Origin: Nonomuraea jiangxiensis
GTDB taxonomy: Bacteria; Actinomycetota; Actinomycetes; Streptosporangiales; Streptosporangiaceae
Reading direction: 5' to 3'
NCBI RefSeq assembly: GCF_900099965.1
Contig: NZ_FNDJ01000035.1
Span: forward strand, 49,674 to 113,673
DNA length: 64,000 bases
Shown in pieces: positions 43,093 through 52,426 of this stretch. The position numbers and the translations under genes were made by a program. The notes under the pieces are model-generated. The model was not told the origin of the DNA. It saw nothing but the letters and a program-made list of their open reading frames with translations, and searched no databases. The number at the start of each line of letters is the position of its first letter. Position 1 is the first letter of the stretch.

Positions 43093-43731
43093 ATGACGAT
43101 CCGGATACTGATCGCCGACGACCAAGCCGAGGTCCGCTCCGCGCTGCGGCTCGTACTCGACGCCGAGCCCGACATCGAGGTGGTCGCCGAGGCCGGCGAC
43201 GGATCCCAGGCCGTGCGCGCGGCACACCGGCATCGGCCCGACGTCGTCATCATGGACATCCGCATGCCACGCATGGACGGCCTGGCCGCCATCCAGACGC
43301 TCGCCGGTGCGGGCGCCGTACCCACGATCATCGCCCTGACCACGTTCGACCTCGACGAGTACCTGTTCGGCGCCCTCCGAGCGGGAGCCGCCGGCTTCCT
43401 GCTCAAGGACAGCGACCCGCGCCTGCTGCTCGACGCCGTCCGCGCGGCCCACCAGGGCCACGGACTCATCGATCCCCAGGTGACCAGACGGCTGATCCAC
43501 CGCTTCGCCGACCTCAGCCCCAAACCGGTCACCCCGGCGTTCGACCTGCTCACCACCCGCGAGCGGGAAGTGCTCCACCACCTCGCGCAAGGGCTCAGTA
43601 ACGCCGAGATCGCCCGGGAACTCTGGATCGAGGAGGGCACGGTCAAGACGCACGTCAACCGCATCCTCGCCAAGCTACGCCTGCGCACCCGCGTACACGC
43701 CGTGATCTACGCCCACCAGCATCGCCTCTGA
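43093..43731 (+). CDS. LuxR/NarL-type response regulator
   Basis: A 212-residue regulator. The receiver domain has IRILIADDQAEVR, the phosphorylation site Asp in VVIMDIRMPRMDGL and the switch residues ITLTTFD-like IIALTTFDLDEYL, then LKDSDPRLLL. The DNA-binding GerE domain has LTTREREVLHHLAQGLSNAE then IEEGTVKTHVNRILAKL. It is the cognate partner of the kinase gene directly upstream and ends the operon. Target genes are unknown; the hydrolase gene ahead is a candidate. Confidence 0.93.
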   Translation: MTIRILIADDQAEVRSALRLVLDAEPDIEVVAEAGDGSQAVRAAHRHRPDVVIMDIRMPRMDGLAAIQTLAGAGAVPTIIALTTFDLDEYLFGALRAGAAGFLLKDSDPRLLLDAVRAAHQGHGLIDPQVTRRLIHRFADLSPKPVTPAFDLLTTREREVLHHLAQGLSNAEIARELWIEEGTVKTHVNRILAKLRLRTRVHAVIYAHQHRL

Positions 43732-43784
43732 CCCCTGCTTGCGGCCGATCACGCGGGAGCCGCATGACGCCTTGGTCGCGCTGC

Positions 43785-44087
43785 TCAGTGCGCAGCAGCC
43801 CCGAACCACTGAATCGCCTGCCACCACCCGCACACCTCCGGGAACGTCACTCCAGCCGGGCCGGGCAGCGACCGCACCATCCAGGACTCGACCCGGTCGT
43901 GCACCGCCCGCGCGTGCTCGCCGAACCGGTCGCAGAGGGCGGCAAGCCGTACCGCGATCGGATCCTTCCTGACGCTGGCGGGCATCTTGGCCAGTACGAG
44001 ACCCGCGGCCGTCCGGCAGGCGAACACCGGCCGCCGCGTCCCCTCGACGGTGAGCTCGTGGCCCGTCGCGATCCCGATCCATCCCAT
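43785..44087 (-). pseudogene. DUF4132-like N-terminal fragment
   Basis: The minus strand has a 100-codon frame, MGWIGIATGHELTVEGTRRP, then VFACRTAAGLVLAKMPASVR and DRVESWMVRSLPGPAGVTFP. It resembles the DUF4132 region (EL.V.G...F....G..LKSLP). The frame then runs into WWQAIQWFG, which does not fit the family, and ends early. Upstream on the same strand (44180-44370) another frame gives SRVPANQELPVDGELFADGI, possibly another piece. A decayed locus; the family call is moderate. Confidence 0.4.
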
Positions 44088-44369
44088 GGCCCACCATTCT
44101 TGATCATCTTCAAGGACATTCGGCGGAAACGGGCCGGCGTGGCGCCCTCGCCCAGCGCGTGGGGCACACCATCAACGGGACGGCGCCGTACGAGCCGGGG
44201 CGTGGCCGGCCGCCGCCCCAGGCTGCCACTCGGATGGCTCGATGCCGTCGGCAAATAGTTCGCCGTCGACCGGCAACTCCTGGTTGGCTGGGACGCGTGA
44301 GAACCCAGCGGCAAGATTGGACCGAACTGCCCGACATCGTGAGACACGAGGTCGAATGCCGGCTGGCCT
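44088..44369. other. stretch with broken coding frames
   Basis: Mainly the minus-strand piece NQELPVDGELFADGIEPSEW followed by a proline/alanine tail and a stop near 44160. No intact gene, promoter or hairpin was found. The dioxygenase gene ends at 44370 without a clear terminator. Confidence 0.25.
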
Positions 44370-45242
44370 CTACCGTGCAGGACTGAGAGTGAAGGTCCAG
44401 TCCACGGTCTGGAAGGGCTCATCGACGACGGTCCCGTCGGGAGCGGCGCCGGGATCGTGCTGGACGAAGTCCACGATCAGCGAACGTCTGACCGCGAAGA
44501 CGGGGTCGCAGGCCAGGTAGGGGTCGTCACTGCGAAACAGCATGGTGATCAGAGGGTCGTAGCCCTCCGCGTGGAACCAGAAATGGATGTGCTCCGGCCG
44601 CATCGGCGAGCGGCCGGTCGCGCGGATGATCTCTCCGCCCGGTCCGTCGGTGGGCACCGGGTAGTACCGCGGGGCGATCGACCGGTACCAGAACCGGCCC
44701 TCCTCGTCGGTGGTCAGCAACGCTCGCATCGCCAGCCGGCCGTGCAGCCGCTCGGCCTGTTGCACGTCGTAGTGCCCGTCTCCGTCGCTGTGCCAGGTGT
44801 CCACGCGGGCTCCTGGGATGGGGTCTCCAGCCGGACTGACGACCCTGCCGGTGAAGAACAGGGGCATACCCGGGACGTCCCCGGAGATGTCGGCTCCGTT
44901 GGGCGCGGTCGGCCGGCCTTCCACGTAAAAGGGTCCGAGGAGGGTGCTGTCGGTGGTGCATGGCCGGCTCTGGTCGTTGATCAGGTCGACCAGAACGCTC
45001 ACTCCGAGAATGTCGGAGATCAGCACGTATTCCTGGCGCGTCTCAGTGGTGATCTTGCCCACCCGTTCCAGGAAGTCCATCGCGGTGAACCATTCCTCGC
45101 CGGTGAGCCGCACCTCACGGGTGAAGTCGTGCAGATGCCGGACCAGCGTGAGGAACAGCTCCCGGGTGCGCGCGTCATGGCAGCCGTCGAAAGTGCACTG
45201 CACCGCCTTGGTGATCGAGTTCTCGGTCAGGTCGATCGACAT
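44370..45242 (-). CDS. intradiol ring-cleavage dioxygenase (catechol / hydroxyquinol type)
   Basis: A 290-residue non-heme Fe(III) dioxygenase that opens catechol-like rings between the two hydroxyls. The N-terminal helical cap has TRELFLTLVRHLHDFTREV and FLERVGKITTETRQEYVLIS. The core has LLGPFYVEG, GARVDTWHSDGDGHYD (first Tyr ligand), the second Tyr in APRYYPVPTDGP and the two His ligands in PEHIHFWFHAEG. The form, length and EYVLISDILG motif are close to hydroxyquinol 1,2-dioxygenases. It is in the same direction as the transporter genes 308 bases upstream, so it probably degrades the imported compound. Confidence 0.88.
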   Translation of the reverse strand: MSIDLTENSITKAVQCTFDGCHDARTRELFLTLVRHLHDFTREVRLTGEEWFTAMDFLERVGKITTETRQEYVLISDILGVSVLVDLINDQSRPCTTDSTLLGPFYVEGRPTAPNGADISGDVPGMPLFFTGRVVSPAGDPIPGARVDTWHSDGDGHYDVQQAERLHGRLAMRALLTTDEEGRFWYRSIAPRYYPVPTDGPGGEIIRATGRSPMRPEHIHFWFHAEGYDPLITMLFRSDDPYLACDPVFAVRRSLIVDFVQHDPGAAPDGTVVDEPFQTVDWTFTLSPAR

Positions 45243-45550
45243 GACCTTTTCCTCCCTCCGGAGGTGGCACCGGTCGCGATCGGCTCCAGACGCCGCGCAA
45301 CTGTGCTGTCACGGCCGACGAAAACCTGTCCATGGGGCGGCGTGACGGTCTTGGTATGAGACTGTCGCCATGGCCCCACATCCCATGTTATGCCAGGCTG
45401 CGGGGGGTGCACGACGGTGAAATGTTCCCCTCATGGGCCTGGAACGGCTCGGCCCGTACCCGTCCGGGCCACCACGGCGGCAGCCACCGATCGTGATCAG
45501 GGGCAGGTGCAGCACAGCGATGGCCGGCAGCATAACGGGCCTGATGAAGG
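45243..45550. other. 308-base space between permease and dioxygenase
   Basis: No intact gene. The minus strand has a short hydrophobic frame, GALTFIRPVMLPAIAVLHLP, near the permease end that is probably chance. The dioxygenase has GGAGGGA about 9 bases before its ATG. A promoter inside this gap is possible but not identified. Confidence 0.3.
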
Positions 45551-46369
45551 TCAGCGCTCCGACGTGGTTTCCCGGACCCAGGGCAACGCCAGTCGCTCGA
45601 CGAGCACAAGGGAGGAATAGAGCGCGACGCTCATCGTTGCCAACAGGGTGATCGCCGCCCAGGCGGTGGCGCTGTCGGCGATTCCGCTGTATTGGACGAT
45701 CTGGTAGCCGAGGCCGCCCTCGCCGGCCTGGAACTCGCCGATCACAGCGCCGATCGCGGCCAGCGGCATGGCGACCTTCAGCCCGACGAAGATGTGCGGC
45801 AGTGCGGCCGGTAGCCGTACCTTGCGGAAGGTCTGCCAGCGCGAGGCGTCCAGGGATCGGGCCAGGTCGGCGAGTTCGGCAGGCGTCGTGGTCAGGCCGG
45901 TCGTGGTGGAGAGCACGATCGGGAAGAAGGAGAGCAGGAAGACCATGGTCAGGATCGGCCGCTGTCCCCAGCCGAGTGAGACGACCAGCAGCGGCCCGAG
46001 CGCGATCTTCGGCACCGCGTTGATCGCCACCAGCAGCGGTGAGAACATGCGCTCGGCCGCCCGCGAGGCGGCCAGAAGCAGGCCGATCAGCACTCCGGCG
46101 ACCACGGAGAGCAGGAAGCCGGCCACCGTCTCCAGCGTCGTCGTGGCCAGCCCGCCGAGCAGTTCCGCCGACTTCTCCCGGAAAGCGGTCAGGACCTCGG
46201 CGGGTGGTGGCAGCACCGCGGGATGGATGAGGGGGATCGCCGAGGTGATCAGCCACCAGCCGCCGACCGCGACCGCGAGCCCGAGAGCGGGCCACCCCAC
46301 CGCCGTAACCGTCGTGCGCCCGCTGGGAACGAAACGTCTCGCGTGCGGGGTGTCGCCTGCCTCGGCCAT
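45551..46369 (-). CDS. NitT/TauT-type ABC transporter permease
   Basis: A 272-residue inner-membrane permease of the BPD_transp_1 group, with about six membrane segments (WPALGLAVAVGGWWLITS, VAGFLLSVVAGVLIGLLLAA, LTMVFLLSFFPIVLSTTT). The EAA loop is SLDASRWQTFRKVRLPAALP, and IGAVIGEFQAGEGGLGYQI is typical of SsuC/TauC. The start at 46369 has GAGGAGC upstream. It begins 20 bases after the binding-protein gene and forms the transporter with the ATPase at 47664. Confidence 0.92.
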   Translation of the reverse strand: MAEAGDTPHARRFVPSGRTTVTAVGWPALGLAVAVGGWWLITSAIPLIHPAVLPPPAEVLTAFREKSAELLGGLATTTLETVAGFLLSVVAGVLIGLLLAASRAAERMFSPLLVAINAVPKIALGPLLVVSLGWGQRPILTMVFLLSFFPIVLSTTTGLTTTPAELADLARSLDASRWQTFRKVRLPAALPHIFVGLKVAMPLAAIGAVIGEFQAGEGGLGYQIVQYSGIADSATAWAAITLLATMSVALYSSLVLVERLALPWVRETTSER

Positions 46370-46389
46370 GTCAGATGCTCCTCGGCCGG

Positions 46390-47415
46390 TCAGGGCTTCG
46401 GTGTCAGGTCTGCGCTGACGAGCTGGTCGGGGGTCAGCCCGGCCGGCATGGCGTCGGCGTCCTGGAGAAGCTCGATGCTGCGGGCGACCCGCTTCGTATC
46501 GATCGTGCCGACCACGTTGCCCGAGCCCTCCGGCCGGACGAAAGCACTCATCAGGGTGCACTCGGCGGCAGCGGGGGCGACCACTGCCGCTGGGACGTTC
46601 TTCTTGAGGATTTGGCCGGTCTCGTCCGGGTTGTCGATGCTGTGGACGAGCCCCTTCATCAGGGCCGCGATGAAGCGCTTGGCCAGGTCCGGCTGCTCCC
46701 GGGCAATCTTGGTCGTGGTGACCAGCACGTTGCCGTAGAGGTCGTTCATCACGTCGCTGTAGGGAAGCACTACCGCCTGCCTGCCCTTGGCCACCGACTC
46801 GACCGTCGGCTCGCCCACCACGAACTGGCCGATGCCCGCTACGGTGCCGCTGGCCAGCAGGCCGATGAGGTTCGCGGGGGCGCCGTTGACCCAGGTGACC
46901 TTCGTCGCGTCGATGCCCGCCAGCTTGGCGTAGGTGGGGAAGAGGTTGCGCACCACTGAACCGGGGCTGTCGGCAAGTGTCTTGCCCTCCAGGTCCTTCG
47001 GCGTGGCGATCCCGTTGCCCTGGAGGCTGATGAGCGCGGCCATGGTGTGCTGCTGGATTCCGGCCACCACGACGATGCTCTCGGCGCCGCCGTTGCCGCG
47101 CGCCAGCAGGAGGCCGGTGAGGTCGACCGGGGTGAACATCGCCGCTCCGGCCTCGATCTTCGAAATGTTGTCGCCCGTACCGCTTCCGGGCTTGATGTCC
47201 ACGTCAAGGCCGACCTCGCGGAAGAACCCCTTGTCCTTCGCGACCCAGGCGTACGCGTCTCGCCCGAAGTTGCCGAACGAGGTTAGATAAGTCACCTTTT
47301 CTAGTGGTTTACTGCTAGAAGTCGACGTCTGCTGTGGATTGTCAGGATTTCCGCAGGCAACGATGAACGTGCAAGTCAAGGCAAGAGCCACGACAGTACG
47401 GATGAGCCTGCTCAT
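46390..47415 (-). CDS. NitT/TauT-type substrate-binding lipoprotein
   Basis: A 341-residue lipoprotein (signal IRTVVALALTCTFIVAC with lipobox IVAC) of the NMT1/THI5-like, SsuA-type family. Features are YLTSFGNFGRDAYAWVAKDK and GFFREVGLDVDIKPG at the N-lobe, AAMFTPVDLTGLLLARG, IATPKDLEGKTLADSPGSVV and VTWVNGAPANLIGLLASG. The family takes up sulfonates, aromatic sulfonates, pyrimidines or similar. The adjacent dioxygenase and LLM enzyme favour an aromatic or sulfonated ligand, by inference. AAGGAAAC precedes the ATG at 47415. Confidence 0.9.
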   Translation of the reverse strand: MSRLIRTVVALALTCTFIVACGNPDNPQQTSTSSSKPLEKVTYLTSFGNFGRDAYAWVAKDKGFFREVGLDVDIKPGSGTGDNISKIEAGAAMFTPVDLTGLLLARGNGGAESIVVVAGIQQHTMAALISLQGNGIATPKDLEGKTLADSPGSVVRNLFPTYAKLAGIDATKVTWVNGAPANLIGLLASGTVAGIGQFVVGEPTVESVAKGRQAVVLPYSDVMNDLYGNVLVTTTKIAREQPDLAKRFIAALMKGLVHSIDNPDETGQILKKNVPAAVVAPAAAECTLMSAFVRPEGSGNVVGTIDTKRVARSIELLQDADAMPAGLTPDQLVSADLTPKP

Positions 47416-47663
47416 GCACCGTTTCCTTTCGTCCGGAGCCGATCGGCCCGCGCGGGGGGCGTTCGTGGCCGGAGACGGGATATCCTGAGTGAGGTGATGT
47501 CGCGGAGCGGCTGTAGCGGCAGCGTACGAGGCGCCTGAGTCCTCAGCTGGGAACCCGCCAAATAATACAACAATGGCATCTATCCCATAAGACTTCCATT
47601 TCTTGTCCATCCGTATAGTCTTGGTCGACTGGGTTGAAATTGCAGTCAGATGGAGCTGCCCGC
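47416..47663. promoter_or_regulatory. divergent promoter region with inverted repeat
   Basis: This 248-base region separates the minus-strand binding protein and permease from the plus-strand ATPase and LLM gene. It is locally A/T-rich (AAATAATACAACAATGG). AAGACT at 47589-47594 and AGTCTT at 47617-47622 form an inverted repeat with 22 bases between, a possible regulator site. No regulator gene is adjacent. Confidence 0.4.
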
Positions 47664-48449
47664 ATGATTGAGCTGGCCGGGGTTTCCTGCAGTTTCAGCG
47701 GGCGATCCGGGGTGGTGGAGGCACTGCGCGGTATCGACCTGACCGTGGCCGAGGGTGAGTTCGTCGCGCTGGTGGGCCGATCAGGGTGCGGTAAATCCAC
47801 ACTTCTGAGGCTTATCGCCGGCCTATTGCTGCCGACCGAAGGTGAGATCACGGTCGCCGGCGAGCGGGTCACCAAGGCACGGCGCGACATCGCGATGTTG
47901 TTCCAACGGCCCGCGCTGCTGCCCTGGCGGTCGGTCATCGACAATGTGCTGCTCCCGGTGGAGATCTTCGGCTGGCGCCGGGCGGCGCACCGTGAGCGCG
48001 CTGCGCGACTTCTGGAGATGGCCGGGCTGGCCGGCTTCGAGAAGCGGCTGCCGCACGAGCTGTCCGGCGGCATGCAACAGCGGGTCTCCCTCTGCCGGTC
48101 GCTGATCGGCAACCCCCGGGTGATGCTGATGGACGAGCCGTTCTCCGCGCTCGACGCGATCACTCGTGAGGAACTGTCGGTGGAGTTACAGCGCGTGCAC
48201 ATGGAGAACGCCTCGACCATCGTCTTCGTCACCCACTCCATCGACGAGGCGGTGCTCCTGGCGGACCGGGTGGTGGTGCTCACACCGCGTCCTGGGCGAA
48301 TCCGGGAGGTGGTCGAAATCCGCATCCCGCGCCCACGGACGTTGGGCCGCAACGCCCATTTCGAAGAGGTCGCACGCTGCAGCGCCGATCTGCACGAGCT
48401 GCTACTGGGCTTCGGCACCTCGGCGGTGGCCGGGGAGACAGGACGCTGA
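47664..48449 (+). CDS. NitT/TauT-type ABC transporter ATP-binding protein
   Basis: A 261-residue ATPase (SsuB/TauB type). The Walker A is ALVGRSGCGKSTLLRLIAGL, the Q-loop MLFQRPALLPWRSVIDNVLL, the signature HELSGGMQQRVSLCRSL and Walker B VMLMDEPFSALDAI, followed by the His switch VFVTHSIDEAV. The ATG at 47664 has GGAG 8 bases upstream; the in-frame start at 47634 is less likely. It is divergent from the permease and binding-protein genes and only 2 bases before the LLM gene. Confidence 0.92.
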   Translation: MIELAGVSCSFSGRSGVVEALRGIDLTVAEGEFVALVGRSGCGKSTLLRLIAGLLLPTEGEITVAGERVTKARRDIAMLFQRPALLPWRSVIDNVLLPVEIFGWRRAAHRERAARLLEMAGLAGFEKRLPHELSGGMQQRVSLCRSLIGNPRVMLMDEPFSALDAITREELSVELQRVHMENASTIVFVTHSIDEAVLLADRVVVLTPRPGRIREVVEIRIPRPRTLGRNAHFEEVARCSADLHELLLGFGTSAVAGETGR

Positions 48450-48451
48450 GC

Positions 48452-49411
48452 ATGCGCGTGTGTGTATTCACCGAGCCTCATCGCGGCGCGACCTACGACG
48501 ATCAGTTACGGATGGCGCGGCTGGCCGAGGACGGCGGGTACGAGGGTTTCCTCCGCGCCGACCACTACCGGTCCATGGAGCTCGAGGGCGGCCTGCCCGG
48601 CCCCACGGACGCCTGGGTGACCCTGGCCGGCCTGGCCAGGGAGACCACCAGAATCCGGCTGGGCACGCTGGTGTCCTCGGTGACCTTCCGGCTGCCCGGG
48701 CCTCTCGCCGTGACCGTCGCGCAGGTGGACCAGATGAGCGGAGGCCGGGTGGAGCTGGGCCTCGGCACGGGCTGGTACGAGCGGGAACACACCGCCTACG
48801 GCATCCCGTTTCCCCCGCTGGGTGAGCGCTTCGACCGGCTGGAGGAGCAGCTCGCCATTGTCACCGGGCTGTGGGCCACGCCGTCCGGCGGCCGGTTCAG
48901 CCACCACGGCGAGTATTACCGGCTGGTCGACGCCCCTGCCCTGCCCAGGCCGGCGCAGCGGCCCCGGCCGCCGATCATTATCGGAGGCCGCGGACCGAAG
49001 CGCACCCCGCGGCTCGCCGCCCGCTACGCGGACGAGTTCAACCTGCCGTTCAGGAACGTGTCAGAGACCGCGGAGGCGTTCGAGCGGGTCATCGAGGCGC
49101 AGGAACGGGCCGGCCGGACTCGCGACGGCCGTGCACCGCTGGTGCTCTCCGCGGGCATCGTCGTCGCGATCGGGCGCAACGACGCGGAGGCCCGGCGTCG
49201 GGCGGCCCCGCTGCACGTACCGAGCGCGCTGCCTCCAGAGGATCCGGTGATCGGCTCGCCCGCCCAGCTCGTCGATCGGATCGGCGAGTTCGCCGCGATC
49301 GGCGCCACCCGGGTGCATCTGCGTCTGCTCGACCTCGCCGATCTCGATCACCTGGAGCTGATCGCGGCCAAGGTGCTGCCGCAACTCGACAGTGGCGTTG
49401 ACGACCGCTGA
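48452..49411 (+). CDS. LLM-class F420/FMN-dependent oxidoreductase
   Basis: A 319-residue luciferase-like monooxygenase/dehydrogenase (TIM barrel). It shows LRMARLAEDGGYEGFLRADH, TRIRLGTLVSSVTFRLPGPL, QVDQMSGGRVELGLGTGWYE and PFPPLGERFDRLEEQLAIVT, with PPIIIGGRGPKRTPRLAARY, which places it in the group often annotated TIGR03560 (F420-dependent). It lies 2 bases after the ATPase and is surely co-expressed with the transporter. It likely oxidises or desulfonates the imported compound before ring cleavage. FMN versus F420 use is open. Confidence 0.9.
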   Translation: MRVCVFTEPHRGATYDDQLRMARLAEDGGYEGFLRADHYRSMELEGGLPGPTDAWVTLAGLARETTRIRLGTLVSSVTFRLPGPLAVTVAQVDQMSGGRVELGLGTGWYEREHTAYGIPFPPLGERFDRLEEQLAIVTGLWATPSGGRFSHHGEYYRLVDAPALPRPAQRPRPPIIIGGRGPKRTPRLAARYADEFNLPFRNVSETAEAFERVIEAQERAGRTRDGRAPLVLSAGIVVAIGRNDAEARRRAAPLHVPSALPPEDPVIGSPAQLVDRIGEFAAIGATRVHLRLLDLADLDHLELIAAKVLPQLDSGVDDR

Positions 49412-49444
49412 TGGGAGTAAACGGGTTGCCGCTGAGCAGATCAA

Positions 49445-49497
49445 CCCGGCGCGGCATCCGGGCCCTGGACCCTCGGGCGGATCGGGAGCGCGCCGGG
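49445..49497. terminator. bidirectional stem-loop between convergent genes
   Basis: CCCGGCGCG (49445-49453) and CGCGCCGGG (49489-49497) pair perfectly. ATCCG and CGGAT extend the structure inside. It lies in the 102-base gap between two convergent genes, so it can serve both. Confidence 0.55.
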
Positions 49498-49513
49498 ATG
49501 CGGGTTGTGACGC

Positions 49514-50428
49514 TCACCGCCGGGCCGGGGTGGACAGCGGGCCGGTGATCTCTTCGACATCCACCACGGTCTCGGCCTGGTCCGCTTCGCCCGAGGCGAT
49601 CCGGTAGCCGATGGGGCGCGCGAGGTCCGGACTCCAGTGGGCCTCCATGACCACGACCGTGCTGCCGTCGAGCAGCCGGACCGCGGTGCCCGGCACGTAG
49701 TTGTCGAAGGTGGCGGACAAGGTCACGTCGAGCGCCTGGCGGGCGCTGACAATACCCCGGAAGGTCGCCGGTCCCGAACGCCCCGGCAGGTGTGGAAGCA
49801 ACGCGGCCTGCCAATGGGGAGGCGGCGCGGCCAGCAGGCGGCGCGCGGCGATGTCCAGGGGAGCCATCGCCCTGTCGACGGGGCGATGGTCGGCGGCCCG
49901 AATCACGTGGCGGGTCAGGGCTCCGGCCGGCGGGGTACCGATCGAGGCCAGGGCGGTGGCGATTGCGGCCTCGGCGGCGCCGGCCTCGATGGTCGGCATC
50001 GGGTCGCCGGACCGTACGGCGGCGTAGGCGGCTCTCAGGATGCGGCCCCGGTTGGCCGGCCCGTCGCCGAACAGCTGGACCGTGCAACGGCTTTGGTTTC
50101 CGGCGCTGACCCACTCCTCGGTGAAGCGGAACCCCAGGTACGTCCCGCGCCGGGCGGGATCGGCGGCCTGCTCGAACATGCGCCGCAGGGCAGCGAGAGT
50201 CTCAGCCCGGGCGGCGTTGGTCCACTCGTTGACGGTGTCGGGCGAGACCTCCCCCAGCTCGGCGGTCCGCCGTACCGACAGCCCGACGCGGCGCGCGGCG
50301 AGCACCGCGGTGCGCAGGTTGGCGGTGACCGCCTGCAGCGTGGCCACCGCTTGTGTGCGCGACCCGGCCGCGTTTTGCAGCACCCGGGCCACTTGAGCCT
50401 GCCGTTCCTCTTTGCTGACCTGGCCCAT
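49514..50428 (-). CDS. hypothetical protein with possible helix-turn-helix
   Basis: A 304-residue protein of no recognised family. Residues 1-75 are helical and contain a resolvase-like pattern, VGLSVRRTAELGEVSPDTVN, suggesting DNA binding. The middle has TYLGFRFTEEWVSAGNQSRC. The C-terminal part is mixed (PTIEAGAAEAAIATALASIG, LDIAARRLLAAPPPHWQAAL, DGSTVVVMEAHWSPDLARPI). No signal peptide or membrane segment. It stands alone, convergent with the LLM gene. Confidence 0.75.
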   Translation of the reverse strand: MGQVSKEERQAQVARVLQNAAGSRTQAVATLQAVTANLRTAVLAARRVGLSVRRTAELGEVSPDTVNEWTNAARAETLAALRRMFEQAADPARRGTYLGFRFTEEWVSAGNQSRCTVQLFGDGPANRGRILRAAYAAVRSGDPMPTIEAGAAEAAIATALASIGTPPAGALTRHVIRAADHRPVDRAMAPLDIAARRLLAAPPPHWQAALLPHLPGRSGPATFRGIVSARQALDVTLSATFDNYVPGTAVRLLDGSTVVVMEAHWSPDLARPIGYRIASGEADQAETVVDVEEITGPLSTPARR

Positions 50429-50708
50429 CTAGCGTTCCCTCCGGCATGGCCCATGCTTTCTGCATGTACGGCTACCGTAACGAGGTGTACCGGTACCCGT
50501 ACAGCGAACCTGCGACGCCGCCTTCAGTGGCGAGGCGGCTGGTTTGCTCGTGGCTGTGGCGGAGCATCCGAGCGATCACCGGTGCCGGCGCCTGGAGGAC
50601 GAGTGGGCGAAGCGCGACGGTCTCGGCGAATCGCGAACATTGGGATCTCTTTACCGACGATGGCGTAGATGTACCAGGACGAGGGATTATCAAACGGAGG
50701 AGCGCCTG

Positions 50709-52298
50709 ATGGACGAAGTGGACGCCGTCGTCGTCGGTGCGGGGATCAACGGTCTCGTCGCCGCGGCCGAACTGGCCAAGGCGGGCTGGGCGGTCGCCCT
50801 GGTCGAAGGTAACCAGGACATCGGCGGCTTCATCGCCACCGAGGAACGCACCCTCCCCGGCTACCTGCACGACACCTACTCCTCCTGGCACCCGCTCTTC
50901 GTGTCGGGCGGCGCCTACGCGAGCCTCGGCGAGCTGCTGCACCGGCACGGCCTTGAGTACCGCAACACCGACGGCTGGGTCACGGCCAGCGTGGCCGACG
51001 ACGGCCGGGTCACGCTGGCCCACCGGGACCCCGTGCGGACGGCCGAAGGGTTCGCGTACGAGGCCGACCGGGACGCCTACCTGGACTGCCTGAACCGGCT
51101 CGGCGGGGCCATGGGACCGATCGGCGGGCTGCTCGGCGCTGAACTCCGTTCCCCCGCCCTGCTCCGGCACGCGGCGGGCCTGATGCGCTCGGGCGGCCGT
51201 ACCGGGCTGGAGGGATGGCTGCGCTCGGTGGCCACCAGCGGCCGGGCGTGGGCCCGCGAGCGGTTCCGCGGGGACGAGGTCGACCACCTCTACGCCCCGT
51301 GGCTGCTGCACGCCGGGCTCTCACCCGACCACGCCTCGGGCGGCTTCATGCTGCCGCTCTTCGCCGCGACCCTGCATGGGTTCGGGCTGCCGGTGGTCGC
51401 CGGAGGCGCCGGGCGGTTCCTCGACGCCTTCCGGTCGCTGTTCGACGCCCTCGGCGTCCAGGTGGAGACCGGCACGATGGTCGATCGCGTGATCGTCGAC
51501 GGCGGTCGTGCCACCGGGGTGGCGGCCGGCGACCGCGTCATCCGCGCTCGGCGTGCCGTGCTCGCCTCCGTGACCCCGAGCGCGCTGTACGGCGGCCTCC
51601 TCCCCGAAGGATCGGTGAACCCCAGGCTCCGCGAGGAGGCCACCCGCTTCAGGTACGGCCGGGCGGCCATGCAGATCCACGTCGCGCTGTCCGGGCCGCT
51701 CGGCTGGCGGGACGAGCGGCTTAACGGGATACCGCTCATCCACCTGGCCGACGGCTCGGGCAGCACCGGCATCGCGTGCGCGGAGGCCGAGGCGGGCCTG
51801 CTGCCAGGGCGGCCCACGGTGGTCGTCGGCCAGCAGCACGTCCTCGACCCCGGCCGGGTGCCCGAGGGCGCCGCGGCGCTCTGGCTGCAGCTCCAGGAGA
51901 TGCCTTTCGCGCCGCGCGGGGACGCGGCCGGCGAGCTGGACACCTCCGGGGGCTGGACCTCCGAGCTGGCCGAGGGCTACGCCGACCGGGTGCTCGACCG
52001 CATCGCCCGGCACGCCCCCGACCTGCGCGACAAGGTGCTCGCCCGAGACGTCATCACCCCCGTCCAGCTCTCCGCCCGCAATCCCAACGCGGTCGGCGGC
52101 GACCCGTACGGCGGCGCGAACGAGCTCGACCAGAGCTACCTGTGGCGCCCCCTGCCCTCCTCGGGACGGCATGCGACCGGCGTCGGCGGGCTCTGGCACA
52201 TCGGGGCCTCTACCCATCCCGGCGCCGGCCTGGGCGGCGGGTCGGGCCACATGGTGGCCACGGCTTTGACCCGGCCACGCCGGTTCACCTCCCGCTGA
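50709..52298 (+). CDS. phytoene-desaturase-like FAD-dependent oxidoreductase
   Basis: A 529-residue flavoprotein. The FAD motif is VDAVVVGAGINGLVAAAELA with the acidic end of strand 2 in ALVEGNQDIGG. YLHDTYSSWHPLFVSGGAYA follows, then GGFMLPLFAATLHGFGLPVV and GGAGRFLDAFRSLFDALGVQ. The conserved C-terminal motif is GGLWHIGASTHPGAGLGGGS (FAD ribose contact), as in carotenoid desaturases and related PYROXD2-like proteins. The start at 50709 has GGAGGAG. No other carotenoid genes are near, so the PYROXD2-like interpretation is preferred. Confidence 0.88.
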   Translation: MDEVDAVVVGAGINGLVAAAELAKAGWAVALVEGNQDIGGFIATEERTLPGYLHDTYSSWHPLFVSGGAYASLGELLHRHGLEYRNTDGWVTASVADDGRVTLAHRDPVRTAEGFAYEADRDAYLDCLNRLGGAMGPIGGLLGAELRSPALLRHAAGLMRSGGRTGLEGWLRSVATSGRAWARERFRGDEVDHLYAPWLLHAGLSPDHASGGFMLPLFAATLHGFGLPVVAGGAGRFLDAFRSLFDALGVQVETGTMVDRVIVDGGRATGVAAGDRVIRARRAVLASVTPSALYGGLLPEGSVNPRLREEATRFRYGRAAMQIHVALSGPLGWRDERLNGIPLIHLADGSGSTGIACAEAEAGLLPGRPTVVVGQQHVLDPGRVPEGAAALWLQLQEMPFAPRGDAAGELDTSGGWTSELAEGYADRVLDRIARHAPDLRDKVLARDVITPVQLSARNPNAVGGDPYGGANELDQSYLWRPLPSSGRHATGVGGLWHIGASTHPGAGLGGGSGHMVATALTRPRRFTSR

Positions 52299-52426
52299 GC
52301 CGCACCCAGGTCAGACGGCCGAGACGATCTTCTGCTGGATGCCGGCGCCCGCACCACGCCGCCTTCGGTGACCGTTCCCACCGACTCACAAAGCCGGCGG
52401 ACGCGTTCGGGCCTTGAGGGGCCGTC

